Below, one piece after another: positions 46,065 to 59,148 of a stretch of 64,000 nucleotides of DNA. Source of the DNA: Boswellia sacra (taxonomy: Eukaryota > Streptophyta > Magnoliopsida > Sapindales > Burseraceae); contig SNVD02009955.1 of the NCBI GenBank assembly GCA_013180625.2, forward strand, positions 310,001 through 374,000. Direction: 5' to 3'. The position numbers were made by a program, and so were the translations under genes. The notes below the pieces were generated by a model, which was given only the letters and a program-made list of their open reading frames with translations, had not been told where the DNA came from and did not search any database. Each line of letters opens with the position of its first letter. Positions within the stretch are counted from its first letter, which is position 1.

Positions 46065-46603
46065 TTTCAATAAAGAGAGAATATATGTGTGTGTGTGTAA
46101 AATCAATAGAATGAATACTAGTAAAAGGCGATGTTTGTATGCCATTTATCTTTTTTATATTCCATTTGCAAAAACTAGCTATGATTGTATTGGGCAGTGA
46201 GAACAAGAAGGAATTATTATCTTAAATAATTGATAAAACAATATAATCTTTGCAAAGAATAAGAAAAGTAAAAAAGAAGAAGAGATGAAGAGACGATGAC
46301 AAAGTGAAAGTGAAGGTGATGTTTATTAGTTACGCCGTTCTAATTAGGTATTATTTATCCTTTCTTTTTTTTTTTTTGGTTTAAGTAACATCGTTTACTT
46401 AAATTACAAACAGTGATTGCGGTGTGAATGCCAGGACAGTATAATTATTGAGGGACCTTGTATATCAAACCAATCACATTTATTAGATTGAAATAAAAGA
46501 AATACAATGATTATTATTATTATCCATTCTAATAAAATAATTTACACTGATTTGACTTCATAACATACTTTTTCCTTGCACAAAATATGAAAAATAAAAC
46601 TTA

Positions 46604-48590
46604 CTATGGAATATGCTCCATAGAAGTACGATACTGTTCACTAAAACCAAGATGTACCATAAGAAGGTGAGCATGAGTGAGCAGCTCTCCACCTTTCCTT
46701 AGCTGTTGCCCGTACTCTTTCCATTCACATTGATTTGCAGCGTATAACAACATTTCTAACCAAATTTCACTTATCATCAGCCACTTTTGCTCATAACTCC
46801 AGCCATTGCATTCCAAGTATTGCAATTGACTAGCAAGCAAACATCCACCTTCTAGCCCTGACAACATATCAATATCTCCTCTATCTGTGCTCACTGCAGC
46901 GCCCAATCTTTCTCCTTGTTTCAACAACAACTTGCAAACTTTCACTTGCTTTATTGGAAATCTCATCTAAATTTGCTAGGAAGAAAAAAGTGGTCTTGGA
47001 ACAGGTTTGCCGACACCTTGTTTCTGCGATCCCTTTTGGCATCATGGATGGTCATATGAGTAGGAGATACAACATGTAATCTGATAAGCATTCGCTAATT
47101 TTGCATTTTGGATGGATATTGTTGGCACCTTTACGTTTATCAATATCATCATCGCAGCAAATATCAGTAGCAATGTGCCATACAAGAAGGCTGAAGTCAA
47201 ATTCTCTGTCACTTGTGAGCCAATCAAAATTATGGAGATTGTACCTTTCTTCAAGCACATAATTACCTCTCTCAGCCAATCATCTCTTGCGTAACTCGAT
47301 GTCATGGAACAATGCACTTGTTTCATATTTGTCACTTTCATCAACTCCATAAAGATCATTTCTTGCAAATCAGCAGTCACATCTTCCGAACTCAAGTTAA
47401 GGTACTTCCCTAGGAACTTGTTAATGTGAAATAACTCTTGAAGTCGATAACGTATGGGTGGCATGCATTTATCAAGGCAAAAACTTACCATGTTGAACTG
47501 CCCCATTGATCCTGACCAACTCTTATGGCTGGTCCAAAGTGAGTTAGCAAATCTGGTGGTATCACATTTATTAGGTTTTCTGTTTCTAAACTTGATTAGA
47601 CAAAGCTTTGTCCAGTCAGAGAAAAAGCGTTGAATGAAAGCATAAACCTCAAGAACAATAGCCCCAACTAGGAGTAAGTAAGTGATAGAGATGTCAATCC
47701 AGGAGTAAGTGTGGACATGAATCATGACTGAGAAGACAACTAATGTGGAAATAGAGGAAATAAGGCAAATGCAACGGAAGAAAACTCCTAATCGAGAATA
47801 AATAATGGTTGCCTTTGTGTAGAGAACATCATACATGAATCCAAGCTCAATAGCTACGAGACTGAAAGCATCTTCTGCCGATTTCTTGCCAAAGATGTTA
47901 TAGCTTATTGGCAATTCTTCGTTGCTAAGAATTAAGCCTGCAAATAAACACCAAAATCTTGTGAACATAAAAGAACCCCTCAAGAGATGATTTAATGATT
48001 CATTTTCATGCTCTTCTTTATTAACATTTAGGTCCTCGCTTCGCTTCTCATTGACTGCTAACTGCTCATCTCTAATTTTTTTGTACATCTTGTTTTGTGA
48101 GTCTAACAAAATATGGTCTAGGTTCAAGATTGGAGAGCAAAGAATCTTTAAATTGCTCGGTGCTTGAAGACCAAAGTACCAAAGTCCTCTCTACATATTT
48201 AATAATTCCAATAATCAATATTGGAATCGCTAAAGGACAGTGTTTCTCCATGACAGTACAAAGACATAGAATGCAACTCCAACTTGTACAGCAAGTCCAA
48301 GAAAATGTCCTAGCCACAACTCATTGTCTTCTAAAGAGTGAGATGTGACGGTGTCAGGGCCACCAAGATGCAGCAGAAGGAATGGAACCCAAAATGCTTG
48401 AAGTTCCTTGTTTGAATTTGGAGAATTATCTTTAGATTCTCCTTGGCTAGTTGAAAGGTTGCCTACGGCAACAGTCAAAACCCAATCAGCAGCTAAATAT
48501 GCTAACCAAACGAGAATGCTTACCGGCCTTTTGCTATATGTTTTCGTCGAGAACCAAATAGGATAAGGATGATTTATAAAGAAAGGCTAA
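46604..48590 (-). pseudogene. DUF4220/DUF594 membrane protein, best-preserved copy, frameshifted
   Basis: Order on the minus strand: ILVWLAYLAADWVLTVAVGN (48530-48470), FWVPFLLLHLGGPDTVTSHS and LEDNELWLGH (48395-48310), IGIIKYVERTLVLWSS (near 48190), a hydrophilic linker, then VAIELGFMYDVLYTKATIIY and several membrane helices (47870-47620), and the DUF594 end EIWLEMLLYAANQCEWKEYG with QLRKGGELLTHAHLLMVHLG (46770-46640). The frame shifts near 48505, 48232, 48100 and 47050, so no single frame covers it. These could be real breaks or, less likely, sequencing errors. Plant-specific integral membrane family of unknown function; members often occur in tandem clusters, as here. Confidence 0.88.
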
Positions 48591-48599
48591 ATACAACCA

Positions 48600-50584
48600 A
48601 CAATCGAATTTCCCATCTACTCTAAAGTTTGTTGGAAATTCAGATGCCACTATTACACACTCTAACACGAATCTGCAGAATTATAATATCGGCTGTTGCG
48701 AATAACTTAACAGAAGTTTGCTACGACACATTTAACAGAGGTGAATAACTCTATGTTTTATTTAATAAGCAACAGCACGTATTTCACTATAGAAGTACCC
48801 CATGATGGAAGTATTCCACTAAGGAAATAATCCACAAATTACACAATATGAAATATCCTTTATATAAGCATTACATTAAATCACTTAACCATGAATGTAG
48901 GACCACTACTAACCATCACTTACTTGAGAGATTATATAGGAACTAATCCCTAATTTGTAGTGATCAATTCAATTATAATTACAACAACTCCACTTCCTAA
49001 AAAATAGGTCTAAACTTATCCTAACAAAGTTGTCTTACCTTCTCTGCAAAATGTTGTAGAACCATCTATCCTCTTCCTATAATCAAATAGACAACCAATC
49101 ATGAGGTGATATTTTTTTTAAGAAAAATATTCTACAAGTTGAGACAATATTAAGTTTATTTCTTTCCTAAAAACTTATACTTAATTGTAGATATAGATTT
49201 AACTTTACTATTTAAGCATCTTATAAATATAATATGAATAATGCAAGAATAATAATCCAATTAACAGGTTAAATTTATATTCTAGTACATGGAACAAGAG
49301 ATTTAAGAATCAATCCTCTCACACTAACTTTGGAGAGGATCCATATATGTTGTGCTTGTGTATGGGAAGGGGTGGGGTGGAGTTTTAAATATACAAATAA
49401 ATAGGTAAATAAAAATATATTTTCTTCATGAGATGTATCTTTGCATTTTGTTATTTCTGATTTACATATAATCATAAACAAACAATTTCAATAGTTAAAC
49501 TTTTAGAAATTTTTTATTTTACTGGAAATTTTAGTCTTTGTTGAAAAGTATTAATTTGCAATTTTGATGCCAAACACTAGAAATTTTCTGCCTTACATGC
49601 TTTTTTCATGCTACAAACTAAAAGCTATCAAGTTTTCTCTTTATGGAAATACAATAATTTGAGGATAAAGATTAGTTTAATACTAAAGACGTTGGACTGC
49701 AGCAAATTACCCTTAAGGAATAAGATCTAATTAATGAGACATAAGATACAAAGTTAGATTGATGATTAATACACATAATTGATTGTTTTTTAAATTTTCT
49801 TTGCATATGAGGTTTCGGATACACTACTAATACAATATTTACCTTATATAAATCCTTTTGTTGATATAATTGATATTTATATTATTCTTCATTGTATGTC
49901 CATTTTATTGTTCTTATTGGATCCATCTTCATTTTAGATTATATATAATAAATATTCCATGAAGTGAAAACTTCAAAATTAATTTCACTAAATATAATAA
50001 GAGAAAGTGTGCCTATTTTGAGAGATAGAGGGAGAGAAAGAAACTAATTTAAGAAAACAGTTATTAAAAAAAAAAGTGGCTGAATGAATGAATTAATTAT
50101 ATATTACGTTGATAACTCACTTACCTTGAAATTGCAGGAAAAATTCCAATCAGAAAACAATTGAAGGACTTGTGAACTGAAGGTCGATTCAATTGAGTTT
50201 CTACCTCTTGTCAATCAGAAATATGCAATTCAATGTTTATGGCGGAAAACAAGAGAAAATGTTTGTAACTTCTTCATTGGGGATGGCATATTCTTTGGCC
50301 ACGAGATCAATGAAGTATAGGATGGATCAAAGAATTCTGTTTATTAGGAAACTTCTGAACTGTGGAACTAGTTTTTTTTTTTTTGTGTTTAAAAGTTGTT
50401 TTTGGAAATGAGTGATTAATTTTATGACCAGAATGTGATTCTTTATGTCTTGATGAATAATATTCTATGATTAGCTTATTTTTTAATTTGTCCTACAAAC
50501 GTTAAAAAATATATATCAGGAAAGATAAATCCGCGATTTAAGTCTTTCCAGCTCCTTCAGCAGCCTGAAGTTTATTTAGAAGTT

Positions 50585-50587
<3 letters not shown>
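48600..50587. other. Intergenic stretch
   Basis: AT-rich, nothing recognised. It could hold the original promoter side of the DUF4220 copy. Confidence 0.5.

Positions 50588-50621
<34 letters not shown>
50588..50621. repeat. (TC)n microsatellite
   Basis: About 17 TC units. Confidence 0.95.
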
Positions 50622-50625
<4 letters not shown>

Positions 50626-50764
50626 TGCCCATCTTCAAATAGATTCATTGTAGTTTGACAAGCCAAACACACAAAAAGGACATGAGTGTCAACGATTATC
50701 CATATTTTTCTATATCAACGATTGAGAAATTGTGAAACAGAGCACTTAAATCAGATTGTGAAAA

Positions 50765-50945
50765 GTGGAAAGACTCTGAAGACGGTAAAGATATGCCATA
50801 AGAAGGCGAACATGAGTGAGTAGCTCTCCACATTGCTTAAACTATTGAAAGTGCTCTATCCAATAATTCACTTTGATTTGCTGTATGTCGACATCGTTTA
50901 TAATTTCCCACATCTTTTGGCAACTCTAACCATTGTTCTCTAATT
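50765..50945 (-). pseudogene. DUF594 C-terminal fragment, third copy
   Basis: Nucleotide similarity to 46625-46800: both contain CCATAAGAAGG(T/C)GA(G/A)CATGAGTGAG and a matching segment up to CACATTGATTTGC / CACTTTGATTTGC. Frame broken. It shows that the DUF4220 cluster once had at least three members on this strand. Confidence 0.72.
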
Positions 50946-53260
50946 CCAACCCAAGATAAATTTCTAGTTTGGTTCACTAATTTTTTTTTTTAAATTCAAC
51001 CCTCCCCAAAAAAAATTAATTCTAACAAAAAAAAAATCTTGCTTGTGTTCACATTGGCTGCAACTCAAACGTACTTAATTAATTTACAAAATTTGTGTTC
51101 ATGTAACAATTTCCGAATTCATTACTACAACTCTGGTTAGACTTGTCAGAAGTTTCATATTAATTTTGCAAATCAATTTTATAAGTTATGAGTTAATGTT
51201 GGTTACAAGTTGATTATTGGATTTTGCAATATTTTCATATCACATTACAACTTCAATGTTCGTTTTTACATTTTAATTAAACCTGTACAAGTTTCATGAT
51301 ACTTTGTTATTTTCTCGGACATCAAATTTATTTATTTATTTATTAGATTTCAACTTAATTTTCAATAGGAGAGGACTGAGAGTCCGAGACAGTGTAATTA
51401 GAATATTGCACAATATATCTCATAATTCTTATTACATATACATATATTTGTATTTGTTATTATGCTATGTTATATTTTGCTTAAATTTTATATCATTATG
51501 TCTAGATTGATATGCTTTTATTTTTAATTTAAGTTTTAATCCATTTAATATTTTTAATATTTAATTGAAGATTTTAAGTATTTAAATTAACAAACCATGA
51601 AAAAGTTTAACTTTTATTGTCTACGACCTCAGAATTCTTTGTAGTGGCATTGCATGTAAGAAGCCCAGGTTATTTTAATGAAGATTATATTAATTACAAA
51701 GTCTCTAATTCTCTATAAGTTTTACGTTAATTGTAACTTTTTTAATGATTAAAAATATAATATTAATGAAATTTGAGAATTATAATAATAATTCATTCTA
51801 TTTTATTATTTCTTTAATTAATTTTTTTTGAAACAATTTTGTACTCAAAGTCATAGCACTAGCTAGTGTATATAGGCTAATTCTATATCTATAACTCATC
51901 TACAATCATTTTTATACAATCTGAATTGGTAAGCTATTATTAGATAGGTAAAAAATGAAATTAAATAAAAAATGTTAAATTGAATGATATAGTAATTACT
52001 TATCTAATAATAGCTTGTCAACTCAGATAATACAAAATCTTGATAGTAAATAAGTTGTAGGTCTAATATTATCCGTATGTTTATCCTGTTAAAACTCACT
52101 ACATATTTAGTTTCGTAATTATGATACTAGCTTTGATTTCTAAGCGCCAAAAAAGTAATAAACGTCTCTTTTAATGGGGACCTACAATCAACAACAAAAA
52201 GCATGCCGAGATATTTGACAAGCCACAAGTAATTGGATACAAAATTGTAATAGAGAAAGGAGGGATCGACTGTTGAGTGTATCATGAATTCGAATGTTCA
52301 AGTTTTGACTTCAGTTTATAAGGTGTTAGGGATTTTAGTTTGGGGTAAAAAATTAGAAAGAAAAAAATATATTGATAATTAATGAATACTTGCCAGATGG
52401 GTTTCCTTCAAAGAAAAAACTAATTTTTTAATATAATTAAATGCTATCTACCGGTTCGAGTATTTTGGGATATGAGGTCACATGATAAAAAGGGTTACTT
52501 ACTTTGGACCCCTAACAAATCTTTTGACAAAGTCAACATGCTCTTCAATCATAAATAACCGACCACCTATAGTTAACTACCATTATCTAAAGTTTAACAA
52601 CCGAAGGGTAAATTTTGACTTCAGTTTACCCAAATATCCCATAAATTTGTTATCGGGCTTAAAGTCTCGAGTGCTGAACCAAAACATATATTTCTTCGGT
52701 TGAGAACAAAAGTTGAGTTGACATGCCTCCAGTGAACGGTTGACACGTGTATAGAGCTTCAAAAAGAGGAACATGAAGAGACATCATAGAAAAGTGACAT
52801 TTTAGGGACTTTGCTTCCATTTGTGGAGGCAAACCTGCCATACTGTGTTCAGGTGATTTGCATCGACCACAGTTTGTTTGCTTTCTTACGTGTGAACAAA
52901 GTTAAGGATTTTGTTGTGGTACCGTAGAGAGCAAATGGAGAGGGACCGTCGTCTCGGGGCCAACAAAATTTGTCACGTTAGCTCTACATCAGCGTGCCTA
53001 TTCGGTATCCGCACCCTACCTGTATGCATGATAGATTCCCTCTAATAAATGTATTAATATATTAGATATAAAATTTGAATAAAAATTATAAATAAGTATA
53101 TATAAAAGTTGAAATGATTTATTTATTTAAATTAATGTGAAATTGTAAGAAATATTGGGGGTGGTTGTTTATTATAAACTTTCTAAGTCACACCCAATTG
53201 AATCCCCCAATGCAAAGAAACAATTTATTGATTGAAATTAATGCCAAATACTAAGAAATA
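50946..53260. other. Intergenic stretch
   Basis: No recognised gene. A 73-codon open frame on the plus strand at 52482-52703 has no recognisable domain and I do not support it as a gene. The part 52440-53010 is somewhat less AT-rich than its surroundings. Confidence 0.45.
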
Positions 53261-53269
53261 AAAGCTTAA

Positions 53270-54290
53270 CTAGAAACAGCCTGATAATAGGGATAAAGTT
53301 TGTGGGTAGCTTATTTTGAAATAAGAAAAAAGAGCAAAGAGTGTTGATGTAACAATGCATTGACCAAAAGCACAAACTAGTCCAAGATTATCGTCGAAGG
53401 TACCGAAAGGCTTGTGACTTTCTGATGGATAATGAAGACATGGTAATGTACCTTTCCACTTCCAGATAACTCTTTTCTTTTTGAGCTTTACGAACAAACT
53501 CAACCATGCATATTGTAATGGCTGCAAGTGGTATTAGCATAGCGAATAGGGCACACAGAGGTTTATGCACCCAAGAAAGTTCGTCGAAAACAATCGATGG
53601 GAACTCTAGGACGAAGTTGGTGATTACAAAGATCCATTCCAAATCAACCTTTCCACATCCACCAATACTCCTGCTTTTTGCCTCATGATCTCCAATGTCA
53701 TCAGCTTTTTCAATATCAATGTTGTTTGACTGTTCAGTTTCAGAGGATCCAAGCATTTCAATATCAATAGCATTCTTGTTTTGTGCCTCATGATCTGTAA
53801 CGCTATTAGCTTCTTCAATATCAATGTAGTGGGAGTTATGGCCTTCAGTCAATCCAAGAAGAGGCTCTTTCTTGTTATCCTTCTTTGCAAGCTCGACCTG
53901 AAGATGCAATGACTGGATATATTTAATAATCTCATCAAGCACTTCGGCTTTCCCACTCACCTTATTGCAACCTGGCACAAGGTCTTGGAGAAACTTCATT
54001 CGTTTGCCAATCTTCGCTCTTGGGACTCTTTCGGCTTGATTACGAATGTCACTTGCTTGATCCCTTCTGGCTCTAACATCAAAGTTTTCCTTAGGAAGCA
54101 CTGGGGACTTTGTATTAGTCCGGGCTTGTTTCTTATCCAATGTAACTTTTGCATCTCCTTTCAATTCTTCCTTTGATTCGACAAGCCCTTTAATATCTTC
54201 TTTCTGCGTCTCCTTGTCGCTACTAGGCTCAAGGTCTGGGACAAACTTCATTCGTTCACCAGTCTTCTCTCCTTGAATTCTTTGGGCTCG
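53270..54290 (-). pseudogene. bHLH-like domain fused to membrane segments, frameshifted
   Basis: The main frame (54251-53388, 287 codons) has [20 protein letters not shown] and [20 protein letters not shown] with [20 protein letters not shown]: a helix-loop-helix of the BEE/CIB type. In the basic region the DNA-contacting His is lost and Pro interrupts the helix, so E-box binding is unlikely. A linker with two IDIE-centred repeats follows, then two hydrophobic segments [17 protein letters not shown] and [19 protein letters not shown]. The frame shifts near 53405, after which [20 protein letters not shown] continues another hydrophobic part. Upstream (54251-54290) [16 protein letters not shown] looks like a partial duplicate of the bHLH helix. 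Either a broken chimeric gene or a decayed membrane-tethered regulator. Confidence 0.68.
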
Positions 54291-54317
54291 AATACTGGCC
54301 TTTTTTCATTATTTAAG

Positions 54318-54423
54318 TGGGAGGCCGTGACAGTGGATTGTGGTTGCGCTAATCTTCTCCGAGGATTAATTGTGGTGTGCGCAAACTGGCCCGGACACCT
54401 CGGTTACCAAAAAAAAAAAAAAG
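54318..54423 (+). mobile_element. SINE-like tail with poly-A
   Basis: GTGGGAGGCCGTGACAGTGG leads through TCTCCGAGGATTAATTGTGG to GGCCCGGACACCTCGGTTAC and an A run of about 14. The CCCGGACACCTCGGTTACC-poly(A) end resembles 3' ends of plant SINEs. No A/B-box promoter seen, so 5'-truncated if real. Confidence 0.42.
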
Positions 54424-54442
54424 AGAGTGTTGAGTTTGTAAT

Positions 54443-54764
54443 CACTACAAGAAAATTCCTCACATATTCCGGTTTTCCACCCTTATATATTTGTATACCT
54501 GCCAGTTTCAATATGACATTTATGGACTTGACGTGTATTCTATACGAGTCGGTTGGTCAAATTGACACAATTTTTCGTCGATGCCTTTTTGTCGGTCCCT
54601 TGTCTGGTAAAAACCGACACTTATCTTGGCTATTTGCCTACCTAAGATAAGGGTTTATAAGTGACAGGTTGTCTAAATATTATGTGAGTGTTAAGAACCG
54701 ACATGTATTTATTATTTAAAAATATATAATAGTGGACTGCTACCGACCCTTTGTATCAAACTGG

Positions 54765-54808
<44 letters not shown>

Positions 54809-55259
54809 AAATTGATTTTTTGGCAATTTAATTCTATAAAAGGAAATCAAAAAAAGGAAGTCAACAAATCAAACAGTACAATGCAAGGAAAGCAGCAAAT
54901 CACACAATGTAACAACGCAGATTAATCAATGTAAACAAAGCATCTGATTTACAAGCTCAGTAAACAAATAGAATGCTTACTTACCAAGCTGGGTTGTTTA
55001 CAAATTAACAAAATGATAAAAGATCAAATTAATGAATGGTAGATTCAACATATAAACATCAACTTTAAACATCAATGTCATAATCTTTCATCCATTGACA
55101 AAAAAGAACATTATACATTGACTTCATCAAGTTTTAATGTCCCAAAAACTATACATTTGAGGTCATTTAACCACCAATCAACTTTCATGGATAAGGCATT
55201 CCAAAACCATCTCAAAAACTACTCCATGAGGTATTTGTGATCAATGCACACAAAAAATG
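54443..55259. mobile_element. Orphan CACTA-type end
   Basis: CACTACAAGAAAATTCCTCA opens a stretch with repeated ACCGACA-type motifs (54600-54745) and a TA microsatellite (54770-54806). No matching right end found in the window; the subterminal motif differs from the neighbouring element's. Probably a truncated element. Confidence 0.5.
54770..54806. repeat. (TA)n microsatellite
   Basis: About 18 TA units. Confidence 0.93.
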
Positions 55260-55460
55260 CACTACAAGAATTTTTTACATATTTGTCACTTTAAAATTTT
55301 TTTATTTGACATTTTTTTTAAAAAAGTGAGAAATATAACATTAGTCTGAAAGTCAAACATGGCTATTCATCTTATTTGTCACTTTTGTCTTTATTCAATC
55401 AAATATTTATCATATTTTTATAAAAATGTGACAAGTATGTGAATATGTAATATTTCCCAT
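55260..55460. repeat. Left subterminal region of the gene-carrying CACTA
   Basis: Repeated ATTTGTCACTTTT / AAAAATGTGACAA-type motifs in both orientations. Confidence 0.6.
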
Positions 55461-55916
55461 TTCTCTCTCACATTTCCCTCTATTTTTCATCTTCTCTTTC
55501 AGGCATTATAAATATAATATTTTAAATTTCAATAAATAGAGGGGTTAAAAATCTCAAAATAATAAATAAATAATATAATTTAATGTTTTAATATTTAATT
55601 AAAAATAATTTTTAGAAATATTTAAATAAAAGATAATATTTTTATATACATTAAATAATAAATTTTTAAAATCAAATTAATAAGAAGTAAATTCTTAAAC
55701 ATGAAAATTGTATGAAATAAATAAATTATTTTATACTTTCAACATGATTAAAATCACATTATTTAATTTTTTGATAAAAATTAAGAAATTAAAAATCTTG
55801 AATAAAATCTTATTTTTAAATAATATAACATTTGTACTTAAATAAACATTATTGTAATTTATTTTAAAAATTAAATAAAAACAATTAGTGTTTACAAAAA
55901 TGAAAAAAACTAAAGC

Positions 55917-55947
<31 letters not shown>

Positions 55948-56653
55948 TATATCTCACATGTCACATTTTTATGTCACATTTTTATTGGTTAATAAAATTA
56001 AACATATACATGTTTTACACCTCATGAAACCCATTTGCCATAAACCTAAAATCCCTTAACCCTAAAATCATTTTCTCTTCTCTTCCTTAGCCCTTTCACT
56101 GCCGCTACTCTGCTCCATCATGCCTCCACCCTTTCACGACCTCTCTCTCTCCCCCAAACATTCCACTCCCTCCTTTCTTTTCTCCTCCCAAATGTTTGCT
56201 TCTGGTGGACCTCGCCACTTCTCAAACTGGTAAACTTCTCCCATAGATCCATACCTTACCCGGTTTGTCTTTCTCATTTTATTATTTGTTCAAAAAAATA
56301 TTTGTTATTTTGTCAATGTGGATTTTGGGCTTGTCTCTGAATAAGATCGATATAAGCATTTCTATGGTTGTCAATTTTATAACTTCACTTTTTGGTGCTG
56401 AAGTTTCGTGTTTTGGTTTGTGGGTTTGGTTCGATTTTGTTTCCTTATCCGTTAAGATTGATGGTTTGTTCGGATTTTGTGGTTGAATTCGTGTTGGGTT
56501 TAGAAAGATGAAGGTTTAGAGCTGAGACAGTGGTAATTGGGTGATTAATTTGATCTGATCTTCTTCTTATGTGGGAAATGATAGTAGTTTCACTTCAATT
56601 TCGAGTTATAGAAATTTGGGATTGATTGTGGTGTGGTGAATTTATATTTGTAG

Positions 56654-56809
56654 GATATAAAGTGATAGATTTAGGGAATTGGAAACAAGGGACGGAGCAA
56701 TTATGGCTAATGCTGCGACATGTGCGGAGAGGGCGACTAGTGACATGTTGATCAGTCCTGACTGTGCAATTAACATCGAGCTATGCGATATCATCAACAT
56801 GGATCCTAG
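56654..56809 (+). pseudogene. TOM1-like protein, first coding exon (start of VHS domain)
   Basis: After a TTGTAG acceptor comes a 5' leader and ATG at 56703: [20 protein letters not shown] then [15 protein letters not shown] and a GT donor at 56810. This is the start of plant TOM1-like proteins, ESCRT-associated ubiquitin adaptors; the VHS domain begins in this exon and its remaining exons are absent. One conserved Trp in the family's GPDWAIN is Cys here. An in-frame upstream ATG at 56679 would add eight residues. Confidence 0.82.
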
Positions 56810-57280
56810 GTATTTTTCCTTTTGCTCTTGCGTCTTTGTTTTTTTTTCCCCCATTTGGAGGATTGTTGAGTCTGATTTAAATATGTTGTAAGCTTTGGTT
56901 TTTGCAATAAAGGAGTTCCATTACCTGAATTGATGTTATTAATATATTTGAGTAATAGTTTGTATTGAATATTTTATTTGAATATTTTATCTGCTATTAC
57001 TTGCTTATTTGGTAGTGCTGTTTGTATCTCGTTGATTAATATTTATGTACAATTCATGATGTGGAATAGTTGCTTAAATGATTTTATGGAACATGCAGTA
57101 ATAAATGGATATGACATACAGATGGGGTCTCTTAATATGATGAATAGAGACCAAACATTTCTAGGTCGTGATGAGGATGTGTTTTATTATTTTGTTGGTG
57201 ATTCCTAGAATTCAGTAACATCTTAGAGGCATCTCAGCTAATTGGTTTTTATATATTAATGTTGTCCTTCTTACATGTAG

Positions 57281-57311
57281 GTCCTAGCAAAGTCCTCAAA
57301 AATGATTCCAG
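57281..57311 (+). pseudogene. UDP-sugar transporter UTR3/SLC35B1-like, exon piece
   Basis: VLAKSSKMIP between a GTAG acceptor and GTGAG donor, matching the conserved AQVLAKSSKMIPV of endoplasmic reticulum UDP-galactose/glucose transporters. Splicing to the next exon would restore phase (CCA-G|TA-ACG). Confidence 0.8.
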
Positions 57312-57561
57312 GTGAGATATTTATTCTTAGTATTTACATGCTTCTCTACTGCAATCATTCTTAATTTGATTTAAATCATTTTGTCTACAGAATCTTCATG
57401 GTATATAGGGTGGATGGTTTTATGTATATGATAGATGTTGTAATCGATCATGCATGGTTCTGTTGTTCATTTGGGTATTGGCTTTTTGCACATTTAGGTC
57501 AAAAAATTTATAAGACGGATGATTTTCATTAATGACTGACAGTATATTAACCTCTATGCAG

Positions 57562-57665
57562 TAACGCTGATGGGCTCCCTAGTTTATGGTATACGATACA
57601 CTTTTCCTGAGTATATTTGTAGTTTCCTCATTGCTGGAGGAGTATCAATGTTTGCACTCTTGAAG
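57562..57665 (+). pseudogene. UDP-sugar transporter UTR3/SLC35B1-like, next exon
   Basis: In phase with the preceding exon: TLMGSLVYGIRYTFPEYICS then FLIAGGVSMFALLK and a GTATAC donor. The frame is open with only conservative changes. Transporter helices before and after are missing. Confidence 0.85.
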
Positions 57666-58011
57666 GTATACAAATCTAATTGAGGCATAATGGAGTATTA
57701 GTTTTCTTTCTTTCATTCTTTTTTTTTAAAAAAACATTTTAAGATTTTAAAGGTCTTTTAAGCTCAGCACTCACAGCTTAATTGAGCATCTACAAACATT
57801 CATTTCACAATTCTAAATAAGAATCTATAATTTTCAGTTCTTCCTCCCCCCATAATGATGATCTCCTCGTAATCCTTCCGCTCCAGCTGTTTTCATTGTA
57901 AGACAACTATCATTTCATTTACTGATGCATATGGCCTAGGCTTGACGGTAAATGCCATATGGATTTGATATAGAGACATCTTTTTATTAATCTTACATCT
58001 GATGGTTTTAG

Positions 58012-58252
58012 ATACAAAGAAGGAGCTGAACACGACCTCTCAGCTGGCTAGTACTGAGCCAAAAGGTTCCTTGACTTTATGCTTTGTTTTTGCTTTTATT
58101 TTTCATATTTACTTTTATTTTTTTTCATTTTCACTATTTGATTTGGACTTTAGTGAAAGACAAGGAAGCATCTGCGGTAGAAGATGTTGAATCAAATGAG
58201 ACCGAAAGAAATAAAAAGCGACACTTGAATGTGGTATTTATTGGTCATGTTG
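58012..58252 (+). pseudogene. eRF3 release factor GTPase, captured exons
   Basis: Two exons: 58012-58064 (KKELNTTSQLASTEPK) and 58154-58252 (VKDKEASAVEDVESNETERN, then KKRHLNVVFIGHV to a GT donor). They match the eRF3 linker and start of the GTPase domain up to the G1 loop. eRF3 is the GTPase partner of eRF1 in translation termination. A T-rich stretch between the exons reads open by chance. Confidence 0.82.
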
Positions 58253-58940
58253 GTAGGTTAAGTACTTAATTTGTGGTTTTCATGATTGATTATGTGGTTT
58301 TGAATTTATGAAGATTGATTATGTGGTTTTCAATTGATGAAAATTGTCTAGTGTGTTGTATGCATTGACAAGGTGAATGTAATATGCTGTCACATAATAT
58401 CTGCTTAATACTGTGTGCATGTGATTGACCCTTGATTCTGTGTGTTTTGTGCCTTCTAAATTAAATGAGTTTAGTGAGTAGCAGTTTGAATGATGGAAGA
58501 TTAAGTTGTATTTGATTCCCATTGTGAGTTCAAATATTCTATGACTTAAAAGGATTTTGATTTAACCTGGCCGCCAAAAAAACAAAAGGTATTTTAAATA
58601 AGCCTCATTGGGATTTTCCATCTTTAACTAATTTTCCTGAGGTGAATTTTGATGAAAGAGATTTTATTCATGTCAAAAGTTATTGTATGAGGCCTTATTG
58701 AACTTAAAGAATATATGTGGTGATGTTGGAAGAAAAGGAAAGGTATTATGAATTTGACCATGCCTACTGCTTTTTTTTTTTTTAGCATTATTTTGAATCA
58801 CTTTAAATTTGTAGAATATGTCAATTGTTGCCATTACTTTGGTATTCTAAAGTGAGTACAATACTTGTTTAAATGACTTTCATTGACTGAAGAAGAGTTA
58901 ATCTAAAAAAGATAGTGCTGGGGCCTTTTTTGTTTTATAT

Positions 58941-58956
58941 GTGTATATATATACAT

Positions 58957-58990
<34 letters not shown>

Positions 58991-58991
58991 G
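58941..58991. repeat. (TA)n/(TATG)n microsatellite
   Basis: Lies in the eRF3 intron. Confidence 0.9.
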
Positions 58992-59148
58992 GTCTCGTTC
59001 ATTTAGTTTTTTAAATATAGATAAAGAAAGAAACTATATGATGCTTGATGAGGGTGCAGTGGCTTTTATTGGGCCATTTCTATCTACATACAGTACCCAC
59101 CTCGAATTCGATATGTTTTAATTGTCTTTTCTTGTATCTGGATTGCAG

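Larger units (their letters stand above)
43160..46600. other. AT-rich intergenic stretch
   Basis: No gene or RNA recognised. It contains an AAT microsatellite (44932-44977), a TA microsatellite (46015-46061) and short CA/TG runs. Confidence 0.55.

Noticed and set aside
52482..52703. Possible small gene on the plus strand (73 codons)
   Set aside because: No recognisable domain, an overlapping minus-strand frame of similar length and no supporting signals.
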